Shown one piece after another: positions 16,743 to 24,268 of a stretch of 64,000 nucleotides of DNA. The DNA lies in assembly GCF_001424545.1 (NCBI RefSeq), contig NZ_LMQL01000001.1, forward strand, positions 249,198-313,197. The letters are read 5' to 3'. Origin of the DNA: Ramlibacter sp. Leaf400 (GTDB lineage Bacteria > Pseudomonadota > Gammaproteobacteria > Burkholderiales > Burkholderiaceae_C). Numbering within the stretch: position 1 is the first letter of the stretch; each line of letters starts with the position of its first letter. The translations under genes were made by a program, and so were the position numbers. Below the pieces are notes generated by a model. The model saw only the letters and a list, made by a program, of their open reading frames with translations. It was not told the origin of the DNA and ran no database searches.

Positions 16743-17333
16743 ATGGACCGCCGCAACGCCCTTCGACTGATCGCCGCCGCCGCGCTGCCCGCCACGCTGG
16801 CCGCCTGCGGTGACCGCAAGCCGCAGTTCACCGCCGTCGACCTCACCGGCGCCGACTACGCCAGGGACTTCCAGCTGCCCGACACCGAGGGCAAGGTGCG
16901 CAGCCTGCAGGACTTCCGCGGCAAGGCGGTGGTGGTGTTCTTCGGCTTCACCCAGTGCCCGGACGTGTGCCCCACCACGCTGGCCGAGATCGCGCAGGCC
17001 AAGCAGATCCTGGGCGCCGACGGCACCAAGGTGCAGGGCGTGTTCGTCACGGTCGATCCCGAGCGCGACACGCCGCAGGTGCTCAAGGCCTACATGGCGA
17101 ATTTCGGTCCCGACTTCGTCGCGCTGCGCGGCTCGCCCGAGCAGCTGGCCACGGTGGCCAAGGATTTCAAGGTCTACTACAAGAAGGTCGAAGGCAAGAC
17201 GCCGGGCAGCTACACCATGGACCACTCGGCGGCCAGCTTCGTGTACGACCCGCAGGGCCGGCTGCGCCTGTATTCGCGCTACGGCAGCGGCCCGCAGGCC
17301 CTGGCCAACGACCTGAAGCAGCTGCTGGCCTGA
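16743..17333 (+). CDS. SCO1/SenC family copper chaperone lipoprotein
   Basis: A 196-aa protein. The signal peptide ends in a lipobox LAAC (Cys22), so it should be a membrane-anchored periplasmic lipoprotein. The thioredoxin-like domain carries the copper ligands Cys72 and Cys76 (QCPDVC) and His161 (TMDHSA). SCO proteins mature the CuA centre of subunit II. It lies 9 bp downstream of ctaB and is the last recognisable oxidase-assembly gene of the cluster. Confidence 0.94.
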   Translation: MDRRNALRLIAAAALPATLAACGDRKPQFTAVDLTGADYARDFQLPDTEGKVRSLQDFRGKAVVVFFGFTQCPDVCPTTLAEIAQAKQILGADGTKVQGVFVTVDPERDTPQVLKAYMANFGPDFVALRGSPEQLATVAKDFKVYYKKVEGKTPGSYTMDHSAASFVYDPQGRLRLYSRYGSGPQALANDLKQLLA

Positions 17334-17353
17334 CGCAGGCCTGGGCGCGGCCC

Positions 17354-18181
17354 TTGGTCCAGCACCTGCTGCAACGCCGCGGTGCCGCGCGCATCGCCCT
17401 GATCCCGGCCGAGGTGCTGGAGGCCCTGAACGAAGGCCTGCTGGCCACCGTCAACCTCAACGAGTTCCTTGCGCTGGACCTGCCGCGCCTGGCCGGCAAC
17501 GTGGCCCGTCAGATCGGCCTGGACCCGCAGGCCGAGCGCCTGCAGGACACGCTGGCGATGCTGGGCGCGTTCAAGCCGATGCGGCGGCACGGCCACGTCG
17601 CGCTGGCCCTCTACGACCTGGCGGCGGCGCACCCCGAGCGGGACCGCGTCGCGCACGCACTGGCCACGCACCCCAGCGACGTGGCGCGCTCGTGGGCGGC
17701 CCAGTGGATCGCCTGTTCCGGGCTCGAGGTGCGGGCCAAGCTGGCGGCCGTGCGCCGGTTCGCGGCCGACCCGCACTTCGGCGTGCGCGAGATGGCGTGG
17801 ATGGCCGTGCGAGACGAGGTGGTGCGCGACCCGCAAGCCGTGGTGGAGCTGCTGCGCGACTGGGTGCTGGAGGGCGACCCCAACGTGCGGCGCTTCGCCA
17901 GCGAGTGCACGCGGCCGCATGGCGTCTGGTGCGCGCCGGTGCCGGCACTGAAGGCCGAGCCCTGGCGGGCGCTGCCGCTGCTCGAGCCGCTGAAGTCGGA
18001 CGCCAGCCTGTACGTGCGCAACTCGGTCGCCAACTGGCTCAACGACGCGAGCCGCACGCAACCGGAATGGGTTCGCGAGACCTGCGCGCAGTGGCGGCGC
18101 GCCTCCTCCAGCCTCGAGACCGCCTACATCGTGCGGCGGGCGCTGCGCACGGTGGAAAGGAACCCGGCCGCCGGGCCCTAG
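17354..18181 (+). CDS. AlkD-like DNA alkylation repair / HEAT-repeat protein
   Basis: About 275 aa from a TTG at 17354; no ATG is available, so the start is uncertain. The body is a series of helical HEAT-like repeats (ARSWAAQWIACSGLEVRAKL, VREMAWMAVRDEVV, LYVRNSVANWLND). The AWMAVRD block resembles the Trp/Asp-bearing helix of AlkD-type 3-methyladenine/7-methylguanine glycosylases, which lack a base-flipping pocket. An N-terminal ALNEGLLATVNLNEFLALD segment also fits the family. Co-directional with the sco gene (20 bp gap). It may instead be a non-enzymatic HEAT protein. Its TAG shares a CTAG with the convergent gene. Confidence 0.7.
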   Translation: MVQHLLQRRGAARIALIPAEVLEALNEGLLATVNLNEFLALDLPRLAGNVARQIGLDPQAERLQDTLAMLGAFKPMRRHGHVALALYDLAAAHPERDRVAHALATHPSDVARSWAAQWIACSGLEVRAKLAAVRRFAADPHFGVREMAWMAVRDEVVRDPQAVVELLRDWVLEGDPNVRRFASECTRPHGVWCAPVPALKAEPWRALPLLEPLKSDASLYVRNSVANWLNDASRTQPEWVRETCAQWRRASSSLETAYIVRRALRTVERNPAAGP

Positions 18182-19890
18182 AGCATCCGGATCTGCTTGC
18201 GCGAGTCGGGCTTGACCAGCGCGGCCGCCGCCAGCACCCACTGCAGCGCGGACGCCGCGTCCGGCTGCTGGCCGGGCAGCATCGCCACCACCACCTGCAG
18301 GCGCAGCGTGAGGTCCGGCGGCAGCGCGCTGGCCTGGCGCAGGCCGCTGGCCACCAGCAGCTGCGCGCGGGCGTTGGCCTGGTCGGGGGTGGTGGGCCCT
18401 TCGATCAGCAGGGCGAAATCGCGCTCGTCGACCCGGGCCGCCAGGTCGATGTCGGTGGCGCAGCGGCGCATGTGCGAAGCGGCCACCACCAGCGCCCGGT
18501 CCAGCGTCTCGCGGCCGTACTCACTGGCGATCGCCTCGTAGTTGGCCAGCCGCACCACCAGCAGGGCGCACGATTGCTTCTGGCCGCGGGCGCGGCGCAA
18601 CGTCGCTTCCATCCGCTGCAGCAGGCTGCGCCGGTCGGCCAGGCCGGTGAGCGCGTCGGTGTGCGGCAGCGCCGAGGCCCGCAGGTGCGCCTCGCGCCGG
18701 CGGGTGCCGCGGCGGCTGAGCGCATAGAACAGGATCGGCATCTCGATCGCGGCGCCGATCGCCAGGCCGTAGCGCGTGAGGACGCTGTTGGGCGTGAGCC
18801 CGAGGCCGCGCGCGATCGGGAACAGCGCCATCACCAGCACCGGCACGAAACCCAGGGCGATGATGCGGATGTCGGGGTCGTCGCCCTTGAGCCAGACCAG
18901 CCCGATCAGCACGACCACCAGCGCGAGCGCCGCCGTCGTGAGGCCCAGGCGCGTGAGCAGGATGCCGCGGCTGGGGAACCAGGTGTCGAGCACCACCGCC
19001 ACCAGCAGCGCGGCGATGAGGGCGCCTACCGCCAGGTTCAGAAGGCGCGAGAAACGCGCGGGCTCGGTCACCACCTGCACGAACCACAACGCCGCGACGG
19101 CAGACAGCCCCGGCAGCAGGAAGGTGGACAGGGCGTTCCACTGCAGCGACTGGTCCCACAGGTGCTGCGCCCCCAGACCCAGGTAGGCGGCCTGGCCCAG
19201 GGTGAACACGATCAGGTAGGCCGCGTAGGCCGAGAAGTTGCGGTCCCGGTAGGTGACCGCATTGGCCAGCGCCACCAGCGCCAGCAGAACGGCCACGCCG
19301 AAGTAGCCGCCCAGGAGGAACTGCTCGCGTTCGCGCACGGCGACCAGCTCGCCCTGGCTGTAGAGCGCCAGTTCCGCCCCGAAGTTGACCCGCTCGTGCT
19401 CGACCCGCAGCCAGTAGGTGACCGGCTTGGCGGTCGGGCGCGAGAGTTCGAAGGTGGGGACGCGGCCGGGCACCGGCCACTGCGACACGGGCACGCTGTC
19501 GCCCGCTTCCTGCGTGCGCCAGCTGCCGTCCTCCTGGCGGTAGAACAGCTGCGCGCGGTCGATGCCGGAGGAGCCGATGGCGAGGTACCAGGATTCGGTG
19601 TCGCGCACCTCGGCGTCGAAACGAACCCACAGGGCCTGGCCGTCCAGCGGGTGCTGAAGCCCTTTCGTGCGCAGCGCCCAGGGCGTTTCGGCGGACTGCA
19701 CCTCCAGGTCCTGCGGGGTCTTCATGCGCGCGGAGTCGACCCAGTAGAGCGACCGGCCGTCGAGCGGCAGCTTGCCGCCGCCCGGCCCCAGGACGATGGA
19801 TTCGGACGCGGGCTGGGCCATCGCCGCCGAGCAAGCCAGGAGCCACGACCACAGCAGGGTGCGGCAGATGATGAGCAGTCGCCTCACCAC
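18178..19890 (-). CDS. 7TM-DISM sensor with degenerate GGDEF domain
   Basis: About 570 aa from GTG at 19890; a longer reading from 19974 runs through the rpoH terminator and is rejected. There is a signal peptide, then a periplasmic 7TMR-DISMED2-type beta domain (ALWVRFDAEV..., TYWLRVEHERVNFGAELALYS in pieces), seven transmembrane helices (about residues 200-395), then a C-terminal GGDEF-fold domain starting at HTDALTGLADRRSL. The active-site loop that should read GGDEF reads DERDF (about residues 488-492), so it is unlikely to make c-di-GMP; it may be a receptor or an interaction module. The extracellular ligand is unknown, possibly a carbohydrate or a membrane-stress signal. Confidence 0.82.
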   Translation of the reverse strand: MVRRLLIICRTLLWSWLLACSAAMAQPASESIVLGPGGGKLPLDGRSLYWVDSARMKTPQDLEVQSAETPWALRTKGLQHPLDGQALWVRFDAEVRDTESWYLAIGSSGIDRAQLFYRQEDGSWRTQEAGDSVPVSQWPVPGRVPTFELSRPTAKPVTYWLRVEHERVNFGAELALYSQGELVAVREREQFLLGGYFGVAVLLALVALANAVTYRDRNFSAYAAYLIVFTLGQAAYLGLGAQHLWDQSLQWNALSTFLLPGLSAVAALWFVQVVTEPARFSRLLNLAVGALIAALLVAVVLDTWFPSRGILLTRLGLTTAALALVVVLIGLVWLKGDDPDIRIIALGFVPVLVMALFPIARGLGLTPNSVLTRYGLAIGAAIEMPILFYALSRRGTRRREAHLRASALPHTDALTGLADRRSLLQRMEATLRRARGQKQSCALLVVRLANYEAIASEYGRETLDRALVVAASHMRRCATDIDLAARVDERDFALLIEGPTTPDQANARAQLLVASGLRQASALPPDLTLRLQVVVAMLPGQQPDAASALQWVLAAAALVKPDSRKQIRML

Positions 19891-19944
19891 CCGAGTGTCG
19901 CCGACAGTCTCCTGCCTCGGCCTTACGCCAAACGGATGAGGCGT

Positions 19945-19970
19945 AAAAAAGCCCGGCGGTGCCGGGCTTT
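19945..19970 (-). terminator. rpoH intrinsic terminator
   Basis: The stem AAAGCCCGGC/GCCGGGCTTT has a 3-base loop. Reading leftward it ends in six T. It lies about 27 bp after the rpoH stop. Confidence 0.85.
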
Positions 19971-19996
19971 CCACGAGACTGTCGCCAGGACGACTG

Positions 19997-20929
19997 TCAG
20001 GCGTACGCGGTGAGCGCCTTGCGCATCTTCTTCATGGCGGCCACTTCGATCTGGCGGATGCGCTCGGCCGACACGCCGTACTCGGCGGCCAGCTCGTGCA
20101 GCGTCATGCCGCCGGAGCCGTCGTCGTTCACCTTCAGCCAGCGCTCCTCGACGATGCGGCGGCTGCGCGGATCGAGCTCCTCCAGCGCCGCGGCGATGCC
20201 GTCGGTGGCCATGGCGTCGCGCTGCTGGGATTCCAGCACGGCCGTGGGCTCGTGGGCGGCGTCGGCCAGGTAGGCGATGGGGCCGAAGGCTTCTTCGCCG
20301 TCGTCGCCGGGCGTGGGGTCGAGCAGGACGTCGCCGCCGGACATGCGGGTCTCCATCTCGATGACTTCCTCGCGCTTGACGTTCAGCTCGCGGGCCATCA
20401 CGTCGATCTGCGCGTCGGTGAGGGTGTCGCGGTGGGTCTGCGCGTCCTCGTCGTCCTTGAAGCCCTGCTTCATCGAACGCAGGTTGAAGAACAGCTTGCG
20501 CTGGGCCTTGGTGGTGGCCACCTTGACCATGCGCCAGTTCTTCAGGATGTACTCGTGGATCTCGGCCTTGATCCAGTGCAAGGCATAGCTCACCAGGCGC
20601 ACGCCCTGTTCGGGGTCGAAGCGCTTGACCGCCTTCATCAGGCCGATGTTGCCTTCCTGGATCAGGTCGCCGTGCGGCAGGCCGTAGCCCAGGTACTTGC
20701 GGGAGACCGACACCACCAGCCGCAGGTGCGAGAGCACCAGTTTTCCGGCCGCTTCCAGGTCGTTCTCATCCTTGAATTTGCGCGCGAAGTCCCGCTCCTC
20801 TTCCGGAGTGAGCATCGGCAGGCGGTTCACCGCCGAGATGTAGGCGTCGAGGTTGCCCAGCGAAGGAACGACCGACCACGGGCTGGCGACGGCCAATGCG
20901 CCGCTAGGGGCTGCGATCGAGGCTGTCAT
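19997..20929 (-). CDS. rpoH: RNA polymerase heat-shock sigma factor sigma-32
   Basis: A 310-aa group 3 sigma factor. Region 2 reads LIQEGNIGLMKAVKRFDPEQG, the RpoH-specific box is QRKLFFNLR, and region 4 ends in a helix-turn-helix (LHELAAEYGVSAERIRQIEVAAMKKMR). It directs transcription of chaperone and protease genes. The ATG at 20929 is chosen because AAAGGAG lies 8 bases upstream; the ATG at 20959 abuts the CIRCE operator and has no ribosome-binding site. The operator lies in the 5-prime region 32 bases before the chosen start, so rpoH itself should be repressed by HrcA, which is encoded at 51225-52229. Confidence 0.97.
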   Translation of the reverse strand: MTASIAAPSGALAVASPWSVVPSLGNLDAYISAVNRLPMLTPEEERDFARKFKDENDLEAAGKLVLSHLRLVVSVSRKYLGYGLPHGDLIQEGNIGLMKAVKRFDPEQGVRLVSYALHWIKAEIHEYILKNWRMVKVATTKAQRKLFFNLRSMKQGFKDDEDAQTHRDTLTDAQIDVMARELNVKREEVIEMETRMSGGDVLLDPTPGDDGEEAFGPIAYLADAAHEPTAVLESQQRDAMATDGIAAALEELDPRSRRIVEERWLKVNDDGSGGMTLHELAAEYGVSAERIRQIEVAAMKKMRKALTAYA

Positions 20930-20960
20930 ACCGGGTGCTCCTTTCAATGTATTGGTCATG

Positions 20961-20987
20961 TTAGCACTCGCTTGGAGGGAGTGCTAA
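20961..20987 (-). promoter_or_regulatory. CIRCE operator (HrcA binding site) of rpoH
   Basis: A perfect inverted repeat: TTAGCACTC, a 9-base spacer, GAGTGCTAA, identical in both arms to the CIRCE consensus. It lies immediately upstream of rpoH. HrcA, the cognate repressor, is encoded in this window. No second CIRCE was seen, and none lies before hrcA. A weak TTGAA-type -35 lies just upstream (near 20995-21003), but no convincing -10 was found. Confidence 0.96.
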
Positions 20988-21119
20988 GGCGTAAGTTCAA
21001 TCCCTGCGATAGGACAAAACCGACACGGAGGGATGGAGTCCCCGATCGAACGACGGGTTCCCGAAACCGGAAGGGGCCTAATCTCCAGCTAACTCTTCCA
21101 GTGAGTGTGCGCCAACATT

Positions 21120-21581
21120 CTACCAGCGGACACCCAGCTTGCGGAACAGCAGGCTCAGCACGAAGAGGGGGCCGACCCAGAGGTACTGCAGGTCCTCGAA
21201 GAAGGAGGGCTTCCTGCCCTCGATCTTGTGCCCGACGAACTGGGCGATCCAGGCCAGGACGAAGATCGCGGCCGAGATCGGCAGCACGTTCGGGCCCATC
21301 GCATGGACCAGCGCCAGCCCGACGGCCGACACCACGGCCATGGACAGCAGGAACATCACCGACAGCCGGGCGTAATAGACGAGGCTGGCGGCCACGAAGG
21401 CGTAGGCCACCCAGGGATGCAGCGCGCTCAGCAGCCCGAGCAGGCTGAGCATGATGAGCGGGATGGCCACGCAGTGGATGGCCTCGTTGGTCGGGTTGCG
21501 GTGGCTCTCGCCGTAGTGGGCGAGCAGCGCGTCGACGCGGCGCGTGGCGGCGCCGGCAGTCGGTTCGGTGAGGGTCTGCAT
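21120..21581 (-). CDS. DUF962 / Mpo1-like membrane protein
   Basis: A 153-aa protein with four hydrophobic segments and the family's N-terminal block HYGESHRNPTNEAIHCVAIPLIM, plus a second His motif FVGHKIEGRKPSFFED. Yeast Mpo1 (same family) is an Fe-dependent dioxygenase of fatty acid alpha-oxidation; the bacterial role is untested. The start at 21581 has AGGAGA 6 bases upstream; an upstream in-frame ATG (21608) lacks one. Transcribed toward rpoH, whose promoter region begins about 130 bp further on. Confidence 0.85.
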   Translation of the reverse strand: MQTLTEPTAGAATRRVDALLAHYGESHRNPTNEAIHCVAIPLIMLSLLGLLSALHPWVAYAFVAASLVYYARLSVMFLLSMAVVSAVGLALVHAMGPNVLPISAAIFVLAWIAQFVGHKIEGRKPSFFEDLQYLWVGPLFVLSLLFRKLGVRW

Positions 21582-21646
21582 GTCGGTCTCCTGGTCGTTT
21601 TGGAACAATCCGCAGTCCGGGGCCTGCCCCGCTCGTGGAACTGTAG

Positions 21647-21964
21647 ATGGACATTCTCAGCCTGACCACCACCGTGGCGACACGCGAGGACGCCCAGCGC
21701 CTGGCCCGGGCGCTGGTGGAGCAGCGGCTGGCCGCCTGCGTGCAACTCGACGAGGGCGTGCAGTCGCACTACCGCTGGGAGGGCGCCTTCTGCGCCGATC
21801 CCGAGGTGCGCCTGACCGTCAAGACGCTGCCCTCGCTGCTGCCGCGCCTGCAGGCGTTCTTCGCCGAAGAGCACCCGTACGACGTGCCGCAGCTGCTCTG
21901 GCAGACGATGGCCGCCAGCCCCGCCTACGCCGAATGGCTGCGGGGCGAAGTGGCCGCGGCCTAG
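21647..21964 (+). CDS. cutA: Divalent-cation tolerance protein CutA
   Basis: A 105-aa protein with the CutA fold: LSLTTTVATREDAQRLARALVEQRLAACVQL at the N-terminus (read in pieces), HYRWEG, VRLTVKT and the end block HPYDVPQLLW. CutA1 trimers are linked to copper tolerance and ferredoxin-like signalling; the molecular role is unsettled. The single gene ends on a CTAG shared with the convergent selD stop. Confidence 0.93.
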   Translation: MDILSLTTTVATREDAQRLARALVEQRLAACVQLDEGVQSHYRWEGAFCADPEVRLTVKTLPSLLPRLQAFFAEEHPYDVPQLLWQTMAASPAYAEWLRGEVAAA

Positions 21965-23016
21965 CGGACCACGAGCCGCGCCGGCCCGGCGGCCACTTCG
22001 CCGATCTCCACCGCGTCGGCGAAGCCGTGCGCGCGGAAGACGCCCAGGACCTGCGCGACGCTCTCCGGCGTGCAGGACACCAGCAGCCCGCCGCTGGTCT
22101 GCGGGTCGGTGAGCAGGGCCTGCGCGGTGGCGCCGAAGCCGTCGGGGAGCACCACCTGCTCGCCGTAGCCCGCCCAGTTGCGGCCCGAGGCGCCGGTGAT
22201 GTGCCCGCCGGCCGCGAGTTCGGCGACGCCCGCGAGCAGGGGCACGCGCCGCCACTCCAGGTGCACCGTCGCGCCGGCACCTCGCGCCAGCTCCAGCGCA
22301 TGGCCGGCCAGGCCGAAGCCGGTGACGTCGGTGAGCGCATGCACGCCGTCCAGCGCCGCCAGGTCCGGGCCGGGGGTGTTCAGCCGCGTGGTGGTGGCGA
22401 TCATCCGCTCGTAGCCGGCGGCATCGAGCGCCCCCTTCTTGAGCGCCGCGGACAGCACGCCCACGCCCAGCGGCTTGCCCAGCACCAGCCGGTCGCCCGG
22501 GCGGGCGTCGGCATTGCGGCGCACGCGCTTGGGATGCACCAGCCCGAGCGCCACCAGCCCGTAGATCGGCTCGACCGAGTCGATGGTGTGGCCGCCCGCG
22601 ATGGGGATGCCGGCCGCGCGGCAGACCGACTCGCCGCCGGCCAGGATGCGGCCGATGGTCTGCGTGGACAGCACGTTGACCGGCATGCCCACCAGGGCCA
22701 GCGCCAGGATCGGCCGCCCGCCCATCGCGTACACGTCGGAGATCGCGTTGGTCGCGGCGATCCGGCCGAAGTCGTGCGGATCGTCCACGATAGGCATGAA
22801 GAAGTCGGTGGTCGCCACCAGGGCCTGCTCGTCGTTGAGCTGGTAGACCGCGGCGTCGTCGGCGGTCTCGATGCCCACCAGCAGCTCGGGCGGCATCGGC
22901 AGGCGGGCCGTGTTCTTCAGGATCTCCGACAGCACGCCGGGCGCGATCTTGCAGCCGCAGCCGCCGCCATGCGACAGGGAAGTCAGGCGCGGTTCATTGG
23001 GGGAGGGTGCGTTCAT
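21961..23016 (-). CDS. selD: Selenide, water dikinase (selenophosphate synthetase)
   Basis: A 351-aa PurM/SelD-type ATPase that makes selenophosphate from selenide and ATP. The active-site loop SHGGGCGCKI has Cys (not selenocysteine) at the catalytic position. DDAAVYQLN, ATTDFFMPIVDDP and GGHTIDSVEPIYGL are the other conserved blocks. The neighbours (cutA, ftsY) are unrelated, and neither selA, selB nor the tRNA 2-selenouridine synthase gene is within the window. The downstream use of selenophosphate (selenocysteine or selenouridine) is therefore not shown. Confidence 0.95.
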   Translation of the reverse strand: MNAPSPNEPRLTSLSHGGGCGCKIAPGVLSEILKNTARLPMPPELLVGIETADDAAVYQLNDEQALVATTDFFMPIVDDPHDFGRIAATNAISDVYAMGGRPILALALVGMPVNVLSTQTIGRILAGGESVCRAAGIPIAGGHTIDSVEPIYGLVALGLVHPKRVRRNADARPGDRLVLGKPLGVGVLSAALKKGALDAAGYERMIATTTRLNTPGPDLAALDGVHALTDVTGFGLAGHALELARGAGATVHLEWRRVPLLAGVAELAAGGHITGASGRNWAGYGEQVVLPDGFGATAQALLTDPQTSGGLLVSCTPESVAQVLGVFRAHGFADAVEIGEVAAGPARLVVR

Positions 23017-23024
23017 GGGTAGCC

Positions 23025-24239
23025 TCAACCCAGCAGCGCCTGCGAGAACTCGCGGGCGTTGAAGGTTTCCAGGTCCTGCAGTTTCTCGCCAACGCCAATG
23101 AAGTACACGGGCACGGGTTTCTCCTGGGCGATGGCGGCCAGCACGCCGCCCTTGGCGGTGCCATCGAGCTTGGTGACCACCAGGCCGGTGAGGCCGAGGA
23201 CCTGGTCGAAGGCCTTCACCTGCGCCAGCGCGTTCTGGCCGGTGTTGCCGTCGATCACCAGCAGCACTTCGTGCGGCGCGTCGGGCTGGGCCTTCTGCAC
23301 CACGCGCTTGATCTTGCGCAGTTCCTCCATCAGGTGAAGCTGCGTGGGCAGGCGGCCGGCGGTGTCGACGATCACCACGTCCTTGCCGCGCGCGCGTCCG
23401 GCGTTCACTGCATCGAAGCTCACCGCGGCGGGATCGCCGCCTTCCTGGCTGACGATCTCCACCGTGTTGCGGTCGGCCCAGATGGCCAGCTGCTCGCGCG
23501 CGGCGGCGCGGAACGTGTCGGCTGCGGCGAGCAGCACCGAAGCGCCTTCGTCGGCCAGGTGCTTGGTCAGCTTGCCGATGGAGGTCGTCTTGCCTGCGCC
23601 ATTGACGCCGGCCACCATGATCACGGTGGGCTGCTGCTGGCCGATCACCAGCGTCTTCTCCAGCGGCTTGAGCAGCTGCGTGAGCACGTCGCCCAGGATG
23701 TTCTTCACCTGCACCGGCCGGGTGGCGCCGGTGGACGCGACCTTGCGCTTGACCTCGTCCAGCAGGTGCTGGGTGGCGCTGACGCCGGTGTCGGCCAGCA
23801 GCAGGGCCGACTCCAGCTCCTCGTAGAGCTGGTCGTCGATCTGGCCGCCGGTGAACACCTGGGTCAGGTTGGAGCCGGTCTTGCGCAGGCCGGCGCTGAG
23901 CCGCTCCATCCAGCTCTGGCGCTCCGGCGCCACCGGCGGGGCCACGGGGACGTCCATGGCCTTGACCAGGGCGCTGCCGATGAGGCCGCCGGAGGGGGCG
24001 GGCGCCGGCGTCGGCGTGGGGGCGGGCGCGGGGGGCGGGGCCATCACGGGCGCGGGTGCGGGCGCGAGCGAAGGCGCCGCCACAGGAACGGGCACAGGCG
24101 CGGGTTGCGCCACCGGTGGCGGCGGGGCCAGCGCGACCGGTGCGACAGGCGCCGGCGCGACGGGTTCGGGGGGAAGGGGCGTCGCAGCCGGGGCAGGTGC
24201 TGGAGTGGCCGCCGGTTTTCTGCGGAAGAAACTGAACAT
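23025..24239 (-). CDS. ftsY: Signal recognition particle receptor FtsY
   Basis: A 404-aa SRP GTPase. The NG domain is complete: G1 GVNGAGKTT, the insertion [16 protein letters not shown] and TKLDG. It docks SRP-bound ribosomes at the membrane together with Ffh. The N-terminal region (about residues 12-85) is almost pure Pro/Ala/Val and lacks the acidic A domain of E. coli FtsY; an amphipathic segment FSFFRRKP at the very start may contact the membrane. The ATG at 24239 was chosen over 24260. Divergent from the M16 peptidase operon. Confidence 0.95.
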   Translation of the reverse strand: MFSFFRRKPAATPAPAPAATPLPPEPVAPAPVAPVALAPPPPVAQPAPVPVPVAAPSLAPAPAPVMAPPPAPAPTPTPAPAPSGGLIGSALVKAMDVPVAPPVAPERQSWMERLSAGLRKTGSNLTQVFTGGQIDDQLYEELESALLLADTGVSATQHLLDEVKRKVASTGATRPVQVKNILGDVLTQLLKPLEKTLVIGQQQPTVIMVAGVNGAGKTTSIGKLTKHLADEGASVLLAAADTFRAAAREQLAIWADRNTVEIVSQEGGDPAAVSFDAVNAGRARGKDVVIVDTAGRLPTQLHLMEELRKIKRVVQKAQPDAPHEVLLVIDGNTGQNALAQVKAFDQVLGLTGLVVTKLDGTAKGGVLAAIAQEKPVPVYFIGVGEKLQDLETFNAREFSQALLG

Positions 24240-24252
24240 CGGGTGGGTTTCT

Positions 24253-24268
24253 AGAATCAAGGGATTCT
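24253..24268. promoter_or_regulatory. Inverted repeat AGAATC-AAGG-GATTCT between ftsY and the M16 genes
   Basis: A 6-bp perfect palindrome with a 4-base centre ends directly at the ATG of the first M16 gene. A TAGAAT -10-like box overlaps its left arm. It could be an operator or a 5-prime hairpin, or chance. Confidence 0.3.

Noticed and set aside
23985..24207. Repetitive GGCGCGGG-like text in the ftsY 5-prime region, as a possible tandem repeat
   Set aside because: It is low-complexity Pro/Ala coding sequence, not a regular DNA repeat.
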